Notes: generated from the sequence alone by a model not told the origin. Positions 16,992-25,995 are shown, counted from the stretch's first letter. The stretch: DNA of 45,418 nucleotides from Caballeronia jiangsuensis (GCA_000648925.1 JFHF01000056.1:1-45418), one strand, 5' to 3'. Numbers and translations are program-made.

Positions 16992-18541
16992 AGGCGGACC
17001 CAAGCAACGAGCACCGTTTCATCGCTGATGTCGACGCATTCGATTTCATCACGCACGATGTAACGACCATCGTTGATTCGATGGAGGAGTGGCTCGCGGG
17101 CTTGAATTCCCATCTCCAGGTAAGTCGTCTGACGTGGAGCGGTTTGAATGAGTGCAACGCACTCGCGTGGAAAGCGAAAGCGATTAACACTGCGGTCGAC
17201 CAAGGCATGGCCGCATGCGTCGAGCAATGGCAGAGCTACGAACCGGCTCGCGCGTTTGCTGATTCTTTTGACGACAAGGTATTGCTGCTTGTCTTTGGAA
17301 AATTCAATGCCGGAAAGAGCTCGTTCTGCAACCTTCTCGCCGACCGCTTCGCTGCCCATGGAAAAGAGGTCCGATACTTCTACCTCGATGAAGGCCGAAT
17401 CGTTGAGACGCCGGAACGTTTCAAAGAGGGTGTGACGGAGACAACCTCCCGGCTTCAAGGCGTTCGGCTTGCTGGGAAGCTAGTCTTAGTGGACACACCC
17501 GGACTGCATTCGGTTACGCCAGAGAACGCGGCACTCACCCAGCGCTTTGCGGACAGCGCAGACGGCGTTTTATGGCTCACGAGTTCGACGTCGCCGGGAC
17601 AGGTCCAGGAGCTAGACGAGCTTGGACGCGAACTGCATCGCAACAAACCGTTGCTTCCGGTCATCACTCGCAGCGACGTCTATGAAGAAGACGAGGTCGA
17701 CGGCGAGATTTGCAAGGTACTGCGCAGCAAATCGCCAGTGAACCGTGCGGAGCAAGAGGGTGACGTCAACGCACGCGCAGCCGAGAAGCTCAAGCAAATG
17801 GGAGTTGCAGTTGACCTGCTGAAATCACCCGTATCCATCTCCACATATCTGGCTTGCGAGCAGGGCCAAACGCAAGCGGCGATGAATGAAGCCGGGTTCG
17901 ACCGACTCTTCGCCACACTCGTTGCCATTGCCGAGCCGACACTTGCATACAAGCGTCGCAAACAGGCGGAAGTCCTGCTGCATCATTTAGAAGAGAGCGT
18001 CATTGGCGGCCTCATTAGTGAGGTCGCGTCTTTGCTGCAGGAGATTGGTTCCGCGTCCGAGGCTGAAAGAGACATGCTGGAAGCCACGCAAGAGCGGCTC
18101 GCCAATGCCCTGTGGCGTGCAGTCGTGCCAGAGCTACCCAGGCTGCTCGAGAAGTACTCCGCGACCCGCGACCTCAGAGGGCTCGTCAATCTACTGTCTG
18201 AATCGACGAGAGATGCCCTCTCGCTAGAGGTGCGCACGCTTCTGCCCGGGTACGTCGCTGACTTGAGCGTCATAAATTCGAAACTGGAATTGCAACTCGA
18301 TGTTCCGGTCTGGAGCGGAGACGGCGACGAGCGTTTTGCGCTCGACTATCAGCGGCTTCACGAAGCGCTCACAAAAGCAATTGGCAATCTTGTGCTACGG
18401 CTGAGCGGCGAGGTAGTCGGTCAGTGCCGGACTGCGCTATCGCGCTTTGAGAAGCTCACGCAGGGCCTAGAGGCATGTTTCCTTACGCATGAGGAAACGT
18501 TGCTTTTCTTGAAGCGCAACCTGCGGTCTGAATTCGATTGA
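16988..18541 (+). CDS. Dynamin-like GTPase, second of a pair
   Basis: A 517-residue GTPase. An N-terminal helical segment (~1-95) precedes the G domain: P-loop GKFNAGKS (104-111), a Thr-rich switch I (GVTETTS, 148-154), DTPG (169-172), and TRSD (227-230). The rest (~320-517) is long amphipathic helices with many Glu/Leu heptads, as in bacterial dynamin-like proteins. Its ATG overlaps the stop of the previous GTPase gene by four bases, so the two are almost surely made together, and bacterial dynamin-like proteins often work as heterologous pairs. No transmembrane helix is evident. A 66-base gap with AAGGAG leads to the BenK-like transporter gene, so the pair sits inside the ben transcription unit. 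Confidence 0.86.
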   Translation: MKADPSNEHRFIADVDAFDFITHDVTTIVDSMEEWLAGLNSHLQVSRLTWSGLNECNALAWKAKAINTAVDQGMAACVEQWQSYEPARAFADSFDDKVLLLVFGKFNAGKSSFCNLLADRFAAHGKEVRYFYLDEGRIVETPERFKEGVTETTSRLQGVRLAGKLVLVDTPGLHSVTPENAALTQRFADSADGVLWLTSSTSPGQVQELDELGRELHRNKPLLPVITRSDVYEEDEVDGEICKVLRSKSPVNRAEQEGDVNARAAEKLKQMGVAVDLLKSPVSISTYLACEQGQTQAAMNEAGFDRLFATLVAIAEPTLAYKRRKQAEVLLHHLEESVIGGLISEVASLLQEIGSASEAERDMLEATQERLANALWRAVVPELPRLLEKYSATRDLRGLVNLLSESTRDALSLEVRTLLPGYVADLSVINSKLELQLDVPVWSGDGDERFALDYQRLHEALTKAIGNLVLRLSGEVVGQCRTALSRFEKLTQGLEACFLTHEETLLFLKRNLRSEFD

Positions 18542-18607
18542 TTTTAAGTTTGAGCAAGGGGTGATGCCCGAACGACTGGGTTTGCCTAAATAGAAAAAGG
18601 AGCCTCC

Positions 18608-19945
18608 ATGAGCGCAACGTGTGACATTCCTTCCCTTATCGATAAGGAGCCTGTACGCCCATTTCAGTGGGTTATATTCGCACTGTGTTTCCTGACGACC
18701 CTGTTCGATGGGTTCGACACGCGGGCGATTGGGTACACAGGTCCCGCAATCATTGCCGCATTTGGCCTCCGCCCGAGCGAACTGGCGCCCATACTCATTG
18801 CTGGCACACTTGGAATGACCGTGGGAGCCATGACGCTGGGGCTGCTCGGCGACCGCGTCGGGCGACGCCCCGCTTTGCTGGGCGGAGTCGCGTTGTTCAG
18901 CGTGGCGTCGCTGCTCACAGCTTTTGCGAAGAGCACCAGCCCCATACTTGTTCTTCGATTTGTCGCAGGTCTCGGGATGGGTGGTTGCACGCCCGTGCTT
19001 TTGGCCCTTGCAGCTGAATTCTGGCCTGCTCGTCACCGTGGTGCGGTCATGACTGGCGTACTTCTGGGACTTCCCGCAGGCGCCATGGTCGGAGCTCTCC
19101 TCGCATCGAAAATGATGCCGTCCCTCGGCTGGCAAAGCGTCTTCATTGCGGGCGGTGCAGCGCCGCTGTGCTTGCTCGTCGTGCTGTTCTTCGTATTGCC
19201 CGAATCACTGAGCTTCTCCATCAGTCAGGTGCGAGGCCGAAACACCGATTCTGTGCGCAGGTTGGTTTCGAAGGTTCTGAAAATCCAGGTTCCTGCCGAC
19301 ACGGTTTTCGCCGTTCCTGCCAACACGGCCCGAGCGAGCGTCCGAGCATTGTTCGGCGATGGAAAGTCGCGCAATACCGTCGCAATTTGGTGCGTCTACT
19401 TTTGCAACTGGGTCGCATGGTTCATGTTCCTTTCCTGGCTGCCGACGGTTCTGAAGGCGACGGGGCTTCCGGCAACCCAAGCTCCGATGGGAACCGTAAC
19501 GGTGAACGCGGTATTCATCGTGTGTGCCGTCCCGCTGTCGCTCCTCTTACCTAGGGTAAGCACGCGGCTAATTCTGGTTGCGCTCATGGCGCTGGGAATT
19601 GCGCTCTCGATTGGACTTTCGGTCTCTGGGGCGTCGTGGACCGCCGTCTTTCTGTTGGTCGGTGCCGCAGGGCTGGGCATCGGCGGACAGCAAATCGTCC
19701 TTAACTATTTGACGGTTGAAGCCTACCCGACGACACTGCGCGCAACTGCAACTGGATGGGCAATTGGGATGGGACGGCTTGGAGCGATATTTGGCTCCGC
19801 GATTGGCGGAAGTGTTCTCGAATTCGGCGGACCGGCCGGATTCTACGCAGCCCTTGCGTTGCCTCTGCTCGTTGCGCTGCTGTCCGTCATGCTGATTCGC
19901 TCGTCGAATAGCGCAGAGGACAAGGACTTCGCGCCCGTGCATTAA
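18608..19945 (+). CDS. benK: Aromatic acid:H+ symporter (MFS, AAHS family), BenK-like
   Basis: A 445-residue major-facilitator permease with 12 predicted membrane helices. The first helix holds the aromatic-acid symporter mark LFDGFDTRAIGYTGPAI; the loop 2-3 motif GLLGDRVGRRPALL and the helix 4 RFVAGLGMGG motif follow, as in PcaK/BenK/VanK. Uptake of benzoate or a hydroxybenzoate with protons is expected; BenK is chosen because it ends the ben operon. ATG 18608 has AAGGAG at ideal distance. A long perfect inverted repeat lies downstream. Together with benE it gives two unrelated benzoate importers in one locus. Confidence 0.85.
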   Translation: MSATCDIPSLIDKEPVRPFQWVIFALCFLTTLFDGFDTRAIGYTGPAIIAAFGLRPSELAPILIAGTLGMTVGAMTLGLLGDRVGRRPALLGGVALFSVASLLTAFAKSTSPILVLRFVAGLGMGGCTPVLLALAAEFWPARHRGAVMTGVLLGLPAGAMVGALLASKMMPSLGWQSVFIAGGAAPLCLLVVLFFVLPESLSFSISQVRGRNTDSVRRLVSKVLKIQVPADTVFAVPANTARASVRALFGDGKSRNTVAIWCVYFCNWVAWFMFLSWLPTVLKATGLPATQAPMGTVTVNAVFIVCAVPLSLLLPRVSTRLILVALMALGIALSIGLSVSGASWTAVFLLVGAAGLGIGGQQIVLNYLTVEAYPTTLRATATGWAIGMGRLGAIFGSAIGGSVLEFGGPAGFYAALALPLLVALLSVMLIRSSNSAEDKDFAPVH

Positions 19946-19992
19946 GATTCGTCGAAGCACTCGTTGACTCGTCGCTCGCTCCCAGTAACAGG

Positions 19993-20029
19993 GCGCGGAC
20001 CGATAGTCTGTCCCGGTATCGGTCCGCGC
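19993..20029. terminator. Perfect 13-bp inverted repeat between convergent genes
   Basis: GCGCGGACCGATA (19993-20005), 11-base loop, TATCGGTCCGCGC (20017-20029). It lies between the stop of the BenK-like gene and the convergent binding-protein gene. The very stable stem suggests a bidirectional terminator, although no T-run follows on either strand. Confidence 0.6.
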
Positions 20030-20064
20030 GCATTCAAGCGCGTCTCAACGACGCGCTAAAAGCA

Positions 20065-21222
20065 TTACATCTTTCCAATAACGCCCAGCGACGTAATCTT
20101 TTGCGACTTAACCTGATAGACGGAGACTGCAGCGTACTTCTGGTCCCCCTTACTATCGAATTCGATTCTCCCCGTCACGCCCGTGTAGTCGACGGAATGC
20201 AGCGCGTCGATGACCTTCAGCGGGTCGAGCGAACCGGCTTTCCGTACTGCCTCACCAACCACCATCACGCTGTCATATGTGTAGGGCCCGAAGTATTGCG
20301 GCGGCTGGTTGAAGCGCGCTTGATACTTTTGAACAAAATCCTTGGAACCCGGCAGTTGGTCGAGCGGCGCGCCAGTTTGTGTACAGTATTCTCCCTCCGC
20401 AGCAGAGGCCGCGACGCGAACCCAGTTCTCCGTGCAAATCCCATCGCCTCCGACGAAGTGAACGCGGGTCATACCAAGCGACTTCATCTGCTTGACGAAG
20501 GGTGACGCTATGGCGTCGGTGCTGGCCAGCACGATGGCGTCTGGCTGGCTCGATTTAAGGGATGTGAGAATGGCCCGAAAATCGACGGCCTTATCGTTCG
20601 TGAACTCTCTGGTGACGGCAATGCCCGACTCACCTGCATCCTTCGCCACTTGGTCGCCCAAGCCCTGCCCGTATGCGGTGCGGTCGTCCACCAGCCCAAT
20701 GCGCTTCGCCTTTAATTGACGACTGAGGAACTGCACCATCCCCGCAGCTTGTGCGTTGTCGTCGGCAACGACGCGGAACGTGTTCTTGAGGTTCTGTGCA
20801 GTCAGCGTGGGATTTGATGCGCCACTCGAAATGAACGGAATCCCAGCCTGGCTATAAATGCGCGAAGCGGGAATCGCGACGCCGGAGTTGATGTGGCCTA
20901 TGACGGCGATGACATGGTCATCAACCAGCCGCTGGGCGACAATGGTGCCAACTCGAGGGTCGGCTCCGGCGTCCGCCGCGACAAGCTCGAAGCGAACGCG
21001 CTTACCGTTAACCACGATGTTCTTGGAATTGAGCGCGTCAATCGCTAGTTCGCCACTGTTCTGAACGTCTTTTCCTAGGCTTGCCAGTTGCCCAGTGGTC
21101 GGCCCCGCGACGGCAATCTTTGCTACCACGTCATCTGCATATGAAGTCGTTGCTGCCAATGCCGAGACGGCAGCGATACACGTAGCCGCGAGTGAAGTGT
21201 GAAGGCGAGATTGGTGAGACAT
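20065..21222 (-). CDS. ABC transporter periplasmic binding protein, LivJ/LivK type
   Basis: A 385-residue periplasmic ligand-binding protein of the branched-chain amino acid/aromatic acid group (type 1 fold). ATG 21222 with GGAGAAG upstream is preferred over longer starts, because it opens directly with a signal peptide (hydrophobic core AATCIAAVSALAA, cleavage near SYA-DDV). Family marks are VAKIAVAGPTTGQLASLGKDVQNSGELAIDALN, split as usual by ADAGADP, GHINSGVAIPAS and FISSGASNPTLT. No permease or ATPase gene lies nearby, so it is an orphan here and must pair with a transporter elsewhere or act as a sensor. Upstream, at 21352-21380, is a motif shared with the promoter of the amidase operon, suggesting joint control. 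Confidence 0.88.
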   Translation of the reverse strand: MSHQSRLHTSLAATCIAAVSALAATTSYADDVVAKIAVAGPTTGQLASLGKDVQNSGELAIDALNSKNIVVNGKRVRFELVAADAGADPRVGTIVAQRLVDDHVIAVIGHINSGVAIPASRIYSQAGIPFISSGASNPTLTAQNLKNTFRVVADDNAQAAGMVQFLSRQLKAKRIGLVDDRTAYGQGLGDQVAKDAGESGIAVTREFTNDKAVDFRAILTSLKSSQPDAIVLASTDAIASPFVKQMKSLGMTRVHFVGGDGICTENWVRVAASAAEGEYCTQTGAPLDQLPGSKDFVQKYQARFNQPPQYFGPYTYDSVMVVGEAVRKAGSLDPLKVIDALHSVDYTGVTGRIEFDSKGDQKYAAVSVYQVKSQKITSLGVIGKM

Positions 21223-21351
21223 GTTGCTTCTCCAAGAGATTCCAGCCGTTTCAGTAAACATCTGAATGGAACTACGTTTCGGTGTCATTAATTAAAAGCC
21301 AGTAGCAGCTCTGTCACTTGACTCCCCGTCCGCGTCCTATGTGCAGAACAT

Positions 21352-21399
21352 CATATGCGAGTCAAAATAAATTCTCGTATCTGAGAATAATTATCTCAG
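21352..21399. promoter_or_regulatory. Operator-like motif ahead of the binding-protein gene
   Basis: CATATGCGAG (21352-21361), 10 bases, TTCTCGTAT (21372-21380): the same half-sites at the same spacing as in the divergent region at 25939-25967. Overlapping inverted repeats ATTCTC/GAGAAT (21371-21388) and CTGAGA/TCTCAG (21381-21399) add dyad symmetry. It is the probable binding site of the XRE-cupin regulator encoded at 25996. Confidence 0.6.
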
Positions 21400-21410
21400 G
21401 CCTCGGCCAA

Positions 21411-22643
21411 TTAGAATCGGTCAGCACGAAACGGTGTCAGGTCGACTGTCGGGTGAGCCCCCGTCATCGACTCCGCAATCAAACGTCCCGTGATGGGTCC
21501 AAGCGTCAGGCCGTGGTGCGCATGTCCAAACGCGAACCAAAGATTTCTATGGCGCGGTGCGGGCCCAATGACTGGCATCATGTCCGGTGTACACGGACGG
21601 CAGCCGAGCCACGGTTCCGCGTCGACCCGTTCTCCGAGAGGAAAGACTTCGCGCGCCACAGGTTCCACCGCTTCCAGTTGTACCGGCGTCTTGGGCGAAT
21701 CGCGCAATCCGAGCTCCACACCCGTCGTGAGTCGAATTCCTCGAGCCATGGGCGTAATCATGTAACCGACTTCGGCATCGAGCACTGGCTGATTCAGCGT
21801 CGCACCTGGTTTGGCCGCGTAGTGCATGTGGTAGCCACGTTTCACTTCGAGTGGCAGCGCATAGCCGAGCCTTTTGGTCAGGTCGCCGGACCAGGGGCCC
21901 ATGGCGATGACGCCTGTTTCGGCCTCCACGAGACCAGTCTCGGTCCAAACGCGCCAGCCATCTTCCAGCGTAGAAGCGTCGCCAATCAGCACGCTGCCGC
22001 CGAGTCGCTCGAAAAGCTTCGCATACGCGCCGACGAGGCCGGCCGGGTCACTCACCGAGTTAGACGACGAGTAACGAACTGCTGCGCGAAGAACTGAACT
22101 TAACGAGGGCTCAGTTTGGTGGAGCGCGTCGCCTTCCAAAACTTCAAACTCGACTCCGTATTCATCTTTCCAGCGCGACGCTTCTGCGACGGCGCCGTCA
22201 AAGGCACTTCCCGTACGGAACGCCTTTATCCAGCCGGTTGTTCTGAGCAAGGCTTGTGCTTCAGCTGCTTCAATCAAGTCTCGGTGCTCCGAAACGCTGT
22301 GCTCTATCAGCGTTGAATAGGCTTTCGCAATCTGTGCATGACGGTCTGCCCGGGAGTTGTGCCAATACTTCAAGAGGAACGGCGTCAGTTTCGGCATCGC
22401 CGTCGGGTGATAGCGCACATCCGTCGCGCGGTTGCCCGCATAGTGCGCGAGCGACGCAAAGTCGCGAGGGAACGCGTACGGATACACGCCCTCGCGTTGG
22501 ATAAGTCCAGCGTTGCCGAGTGAAGTCTCGTTGCCTGGCGCCTTGCGGTCGATAAGCGCGACTTTGACGCCCCGACGCTGCAACTGCAGAGCGACAGACG
22601 TGCCGACGATGCCGCCGCCGAGAACCATTGCATCAAACTTCAT
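21411..22643 (-). CDS. FAD-dependent amine/D-amino acid oxidoreductase (DadA-like)
   Basis: A 410-residue DAO-family flavoprotein. The Rossmann FAD motif GGGIVGTSVALQLQRRG lies at residues 9-25, followed by the acidic end of strand 2 (LIDRK). A C-terminal segment with WLGCRPCTPDMMPVIGPAP and FGHAHHGLTLGPITGRLIAE is characteristic of D-amino acid dehydrogenases and related oxidases. It probably oxidises an amine or amino acid to an imine, which the adjacent RidA would help hydrolyse to the keto acid. ATG 22643 has AAAGGA upstream. Substrate unknown; it is the last gene of the transporter-amidase-ridA-oxidase group. Confidence 0.88.
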   Translation of the reverse strand: MKFDAMVLGGGIVGTSVALQLQRRGVKVALIDRKAPGNETSLGNAGLIQREGVYPYAFPRDFASLAHYAGNRATDVRYHPTAMPKLTPFLLKYWHNSRADRHAQIAKAYSTLIEHSVSEHRDLIEAAEAQALLRTTGWIKAFRTGSAFDGAVAEASRWKDEYGVEFEVLEGDALHQTEPSLSSVLRAAVRYSSSNSVSDPAGLVGAYAKLFERLGGSVLIGDASTLEDGWRVWTETGLVEAETGVIAMGPWSGDLTKRLGYALPLEVKRGYHMHYAAKPGATLNQPVLDAEVGYMITPMARGIRLTTGVELGLRDSPKTPVQLEAVEPVAREVFPLGERVDAEPWLGCRPCTPDMMPVIGPAPRHRNLWFAFGHAHHGLTLGPITGRLIAESMTGAHPTVDLTPFRADRF

Positions 22644-22705
22644 CTCGATATTCCTTTCGTACGCACCATGCGAGTTGCTTGATTGTCCATCGATGACCGG
22701 GGCGG

Positions 22706-23059
22706 TCAGGCGAGCGCCGTTACCGCAATCTCAACATCGAGACCCGGTTTCATTAGAATCGACGTGACACACGCACGTGTCGGAGCGTGCCCCTCTTCGA
22801 CCCATGCGTCCCACACAGCGTTAAACGCATCAAAGTGCTTCGGGTCGCTCAGCCACACGTTGGCCGTGAGCAAGCGAGTTTTGTCGATTCCTGCCGACGT
22901 GAGCAGTCTGTCGATGCGGGTGAGGATTTCGGTAGCTTGCACATCGATAGCGGCGCCCGCCGTGTCAGGAACCTGCCCCGACAGATAGACAACACCGTTG
23001 GCCACCACGACCTGGCTCATGCGAGCGTTGGTCTGCAGGCGTTTGATTTCTTGGCTCAT
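22706..23059 (-). CDS. RidA-family enamine/imine deaminase
   Basis: A 117-residue Rid-fold protein. VVVANGVVYLSGQVP, the AAIDVQATEILTRIDRLL helix and the C-terminal motif with Arg95 (HAPTRACV) match the group that keeps the catalytic Arg, in contrast to the Rid protein of the ben operon. It likely hydrolyses the imine produced by the neighbouring FAD oxidoreductase to keto acid plus ammonia. The ATG lies two bases after the amidase stop, with no good Shine-Dalgarno, so translation is probably coupled to the amidase. A 62-base gap follows before the oxidoreductase gene. Confidence 0.9.
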   Translation of the reverse strand: MSQEIKRLQTNARMSQVVVANGVVYLSGQVPDTAGAAIDVQATEILTRIDRLLTSAGIDKTRLLTANVWLSDPKHFDAFNAVWDAWVEEGHAPTRACVTSILMKPGLDVEIAVTALA

Positions 23060-23061
23060 AG

Positions 23062-24591
23062 TTACACCATTGATAAGCCGGATGCATCGCTTCCGGACGG
23101 GTTAAAAATCGGAGGTGAGGCCACGAGAGACTTGAGCGCTGGATTGGCTTCGCGTAGATGCGACAGGTTCGGGCGGGGACGACGCAGCGTCGACGACCCG
23201 GAAAATGCTTGTTCAAACGCATGGGAAATCGCCAACGTCTGCGAGTCGCCACGGAACGGTCCGACTATCTGCAGCCCGAACGGCATACCTGCCTCGTCCA
23301 CGCCACACGGCAGGGAAAGTGCTGGGTTGGTCGCGAGTGTGACGACATAGGTGAGCGCGAGCCACCGGTAGTAATTTTCCTGCGGTCTGCCTTGCACGGT
23401 AGAAGCGTAAAGTTCCGTCCACGGGAAGGGCGACACCGGCGTTGTCGGCGAGACGATGACGTCGTAATGAGAGAACGCCGATTGGAAACGCTGGAAGATT
23501 CGGGTCTGCTCGCACTGGGCCCATGCGGAATCCGCAAGCGACATTTTCGCGCCCATCTCGTAATTCGCGCGTGTGTTTGGACCCAAGGCGCTCGGGTCGC
23601 GCTCGTACGCCGTGCGTAGACCGGCGACGAAGCTTTCGGCCCGAATGACGTCGAAGCACCGATGCACTTCGCCGAGGTTGAAATCGACAGGCTCACACGT
23701 GTGAACCATGCCTCTGATGGCAGTCACTCGCGACCTGAACGTTTCTCGAATCGACTCATCAACGTCGCAACAGCCGAAGTCCTCGGTATAGCCGACTCGG
23801 AGTTTGGCAAGGTCGATGTGCCCAGTCCGATTGAATCCCAGTGCATCGACCGAGTAGCTCAATGGGTCGCCCACCGACTCGCCTGCTGTCGCTGCGAGCT
23901 GCAACGCGGCCTCGGCGACGGTACGTCCCATCGGACCGACCACCGAAATCGGCGTCCATCCCAATAAACGGCGCGAGTTGGGTACAAGGCCAGGTGATGG
24001 TCGAAAGCCGACCACGCCACACTTTGACGCTGGAATGCGCAGCGAGCCACCGGTATCGGACCCGGTGCAGACCGGCAACATGTCACACGAGAGCGCTGCC
24101 GCCGAACCGCCCGAGCTACCCCCCGCGTTCAGCGCGGTGTTGAACGGGTTGCCCGTCGCACCCCATACTGGGTTCCGGGTGTTCGCACCAGCACCCAGCT
24201 CCGGCACGTTCGTCTTTGCCAGCAGGATTGCGCCCTGTTTGCGCAGGCGCTGGACCAGCACCACATCGCGCGTCGGCACGTTGCCCCGAGACATGGGCGA
24301 ACCGTAGGTGGTGAGTAGGCCAGCCGTGTCTTCAAGGTCTTTCACGCCCATGGGCAGGCCGTGGAGCAGTCCCAATTCTTGTCCATCCATCACGCGTTGT
24401 TCGGCGACCTTCGCCTCGCGTCGCGCCGCATCGAAGCAGGTCGCCGTGACTGCGTTCACGGCTGGATTGAGCGTTTCGATACGGTCGATACAGGCGTCGA
24501 CCAATTCGACTGGCGAAATCTGCTTGATGCCGATGAGTCTTCGGAGCTCTTCGGCAGACTGGGTCACCAGTTCTTCGTTAGCGGAGGTCAT
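23062..24591 (-). CDS. Amidase, amidase-signature family
   Basis: A 509-residue hydrolase of the amidase-signature family releasing ammonia from an amide. The Ser-cisSer-Lys triad is visible: Lys84 (GVKDLEDTAG), Ser159 in GGSSGGSAAAL (157-167), and nucleophile Ser183 in GSDTGGSLRIPA, with the family spacing of 24 residues between the two serines. There is no signal peptide, so it is cytoplasmic, unlike the second amidase at 28332. It is 21 bases after the transporter gene and 2 before ridA, in one operon. It is not a GatA, as no gatB/gatC is present. The substrate may be an amino-acid amide or related compound; this is inference. Confidence 0.9.
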   Translation of the reverse strand: MTSANEELVTQSAEELRRLIGIKQISPVELVDACIDRIETLNPAVNAVTATCFDAARREAKVAEQRVMDGQELGLLHGLPMGVKDLEDTAGLLTTYGSPMSRGNVPTRDVVLVQRLRKQGAILLAKTNVPELGAGANTRNPVWGATGNPFNTALNAGGSSGGSAAALSCDMLPVCTGSDTGGSLRIPASKCGVVGFRPSPGLVPNSRRLLGWTPISVVGPMGRTVAEAALQLAATAGESVGDPLSYSVDALGFNRTGHIDLAKLRVGYTEDFGCCDVDESIRETFRSRVTAIRGMVHTCEPVDFNLGEVHRCFDVIRAESFVAGLRTAYERDPSALGPNTRANYEMGAKMSLADSAWAQCEQTRIFQRFQSAFSHYDVIVSPTTPVSPFPWTELYASTVQGRPQENYYRWLALTYVVTLATNPALSLPCGVDEAGMPFGLQIVGPFRGDSQTLAISHAFEQAFSGSSTLRRPRPNLSHLREANPALKSLVASPPIFNPSGSDASGLSMV

Positions 24592-24612
24592 TGTCTTTTC
24601 CTGAATTCGGCG

Positions 24613-25899
24613 TCAGTTGATGGCTTCGCCAGTGCGGTCGCGCAGCCAGATGACCGGGACCAGCGAAATCGCACAGGCTGCTGCCACATACCATGCTGGT
24701 GCCAAGGGATTGCCTGTACGTTCGACAATCCAGCTTGCAATTAGAGGAGAAAATCCACCAAAAAACGATGCACTTACCACGTACGTTAATGCGATTCCTG
24801 TCGCACGCACTTCGCGCGGGCACAGCTCCGGTATCATCACCAGCACCGGAACAATCTGTCCGGCAACGAAGATGGCGAGAAAGGCGGAGACCGCGCAGAG
24901 TAGGAGTATCGAAGGCTGCGCGCTCAGGAGCAAAAACGCGGGATAGACCGTTGCCAGCAGGATGACCCGCGAGATAACCAGCACACGCTTACGGGTAAAG
25001 CGGTCTGCCAGCCTGCCAGCGATAGGCGCCGCGATGAATAGCGTTAATGAGCTGACGACTCCCGAGATGACCGATGCGGTCGGTGACAGATGTAGCGTCC
25101 GCACCGCGTGGTTCGGAAGAAAAAACGCTGTGATATACACCGACACCGAGCCACCCAGCTCGGCAAACGTTCCCAGGATGGTCAGCTTGAGGTGAGTCGT
25201 GAGCGCCGCTTTCAGCGCGCTACTCTTCTTTTCACCATGAGCCGGCGCACCGCTGAGGGTTTCTTCGAGACGGCGCCGGATTAGCATCCCGACGGGGGCC
25301 GCGAAGATTCCCAGCAAGAACGGTAGGCGCCATCCCCAATCGTCAACGACCTCCTTGGGCATCGTTACGTTCACCAGCGTGGCAACCACGGCACCGAGCG
25401 CGAGACCGAGAGCTGTCGCTGCGAAATTCCAACTAGCGAAGAACGCACGCGTATTGTCGGTGGCGTATTCCACGAGCAGTGTCGTCCCCGGACCGAACTC
25501 CCCACCGGCAGCAAAGCCTTGAATGAGACGAGCTGCAAGGACAACAAGCGGTGCAAAGATGCCCGCCACTGCGTACGTTGGCGCAAACGCGATGAGCGCG
25601 CAACTCAGCGCCATCAGCATGATGGTCAGCACCATCGCTTTTTTTCGCCCCACGCGGTCAGCATAGGCGCCGATGACAACGCCGCCAAGCGGACGCACAA
25701 CGAAGCCAACGCCAAAGACCCCAATCGAAAGAAGGAACTGATTGACCGGGGATGCGGATGGGAAAAAGAGCTTCCCAATCTGGATTGCGAAGAAGCTATA
25801 GATGGTGAAGTCGTAGTACTCAAGGGCTGTCCCAAGGGTAGTGGCAGCAACAACCTGAGTCTTCGAGAGACCAGCCTTCTCAAGTGCGAGTGATGCCAC
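24613..25899 (-). CDS. MFS transporter, metabolite:H+ symporter (MHS) type
   Basis: A 428-residue inner-membrane carrier with 12 hydrophobic helices. The MHS-family start (LGTALEYYDFTIYSFFAIQIGKLFFP), GFVVRPLGGVVIGAYADRVGRKKAM and RLIQGFAAGGEFGPGTTLLVEY are clear, as in proline/betaine, shikimate and alpha-ketoglutarate permeases. GTG 25899 with AAGGAG is the start. It is the first gene of the leftward amide/amine operon and the obvious importer of its substrate. Its promoter region, shared with the divergent regulator, holds a perfect 10-bp inverted repeat. Confidence 0.9.
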   Translation of the reverse strand: MASLALEKAGLSKTQVVAATTLGTALEYYDFTIYSFFAIQIGKLFFPSASPVNQFLLSIGVFGVGFVVRPLGGVVIGAYADRVGRKKAMVLTIMLMALSCALIAFAPTYAVAGIFAPLVVLAARLIQGFAAGGEFGPGTTLLVEYATDNTRAFFASWNFAATALGLALGAVVATLVNVTMPKEVVDDWGWRLPFLLGIFAAPVGMLIRRRLEETLSGAPAHGEKKSSALKAALTTHLKLTILGTFAELGGSVSVYITAFFLPNHAVRTLHLSPTASVISGVVSSLTLFIAAPIAGRLADRFTRKRVLVISRVILLATVYPAFLLLSAQPSILLLCAVSAFLAIFVAGQIVPVLVMIPELCPREVRATGIALTYVVSASFFGGFSPLIASWIVERTGNPLAPAWYVAAACAISLVPVIWLRDRTGEAIN

Positions 25900-25938
25900 G
25901 ATGCTGCTCCTTCAGATGAACGACGGTATGAGAGTTAT

Positions 25939-25968
25939 CATATACGAGAAAAAAATAATTCTCGTATA
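25939..25968. promoter_or_regulatory. Operator-like inverted repeat in the divergent promoter
   Basis: TATACGAGAA (25941-25950), 8-base A-rich spacer, TTCTCGTATA (25959-25968): a perfect 10-bp inverted repeat between the transporter operon and the XRE-cupin regulator. The extended motif CATATACGAG-N10-TTCTCGTAT recurs with identical spacing at 21352-21380, so it is a strong candidate for the regulator's binding site. Confidence 0.7.
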
Positions 25969-25995
25969 CGACAAAACCCGAATTCAGGACGACAT

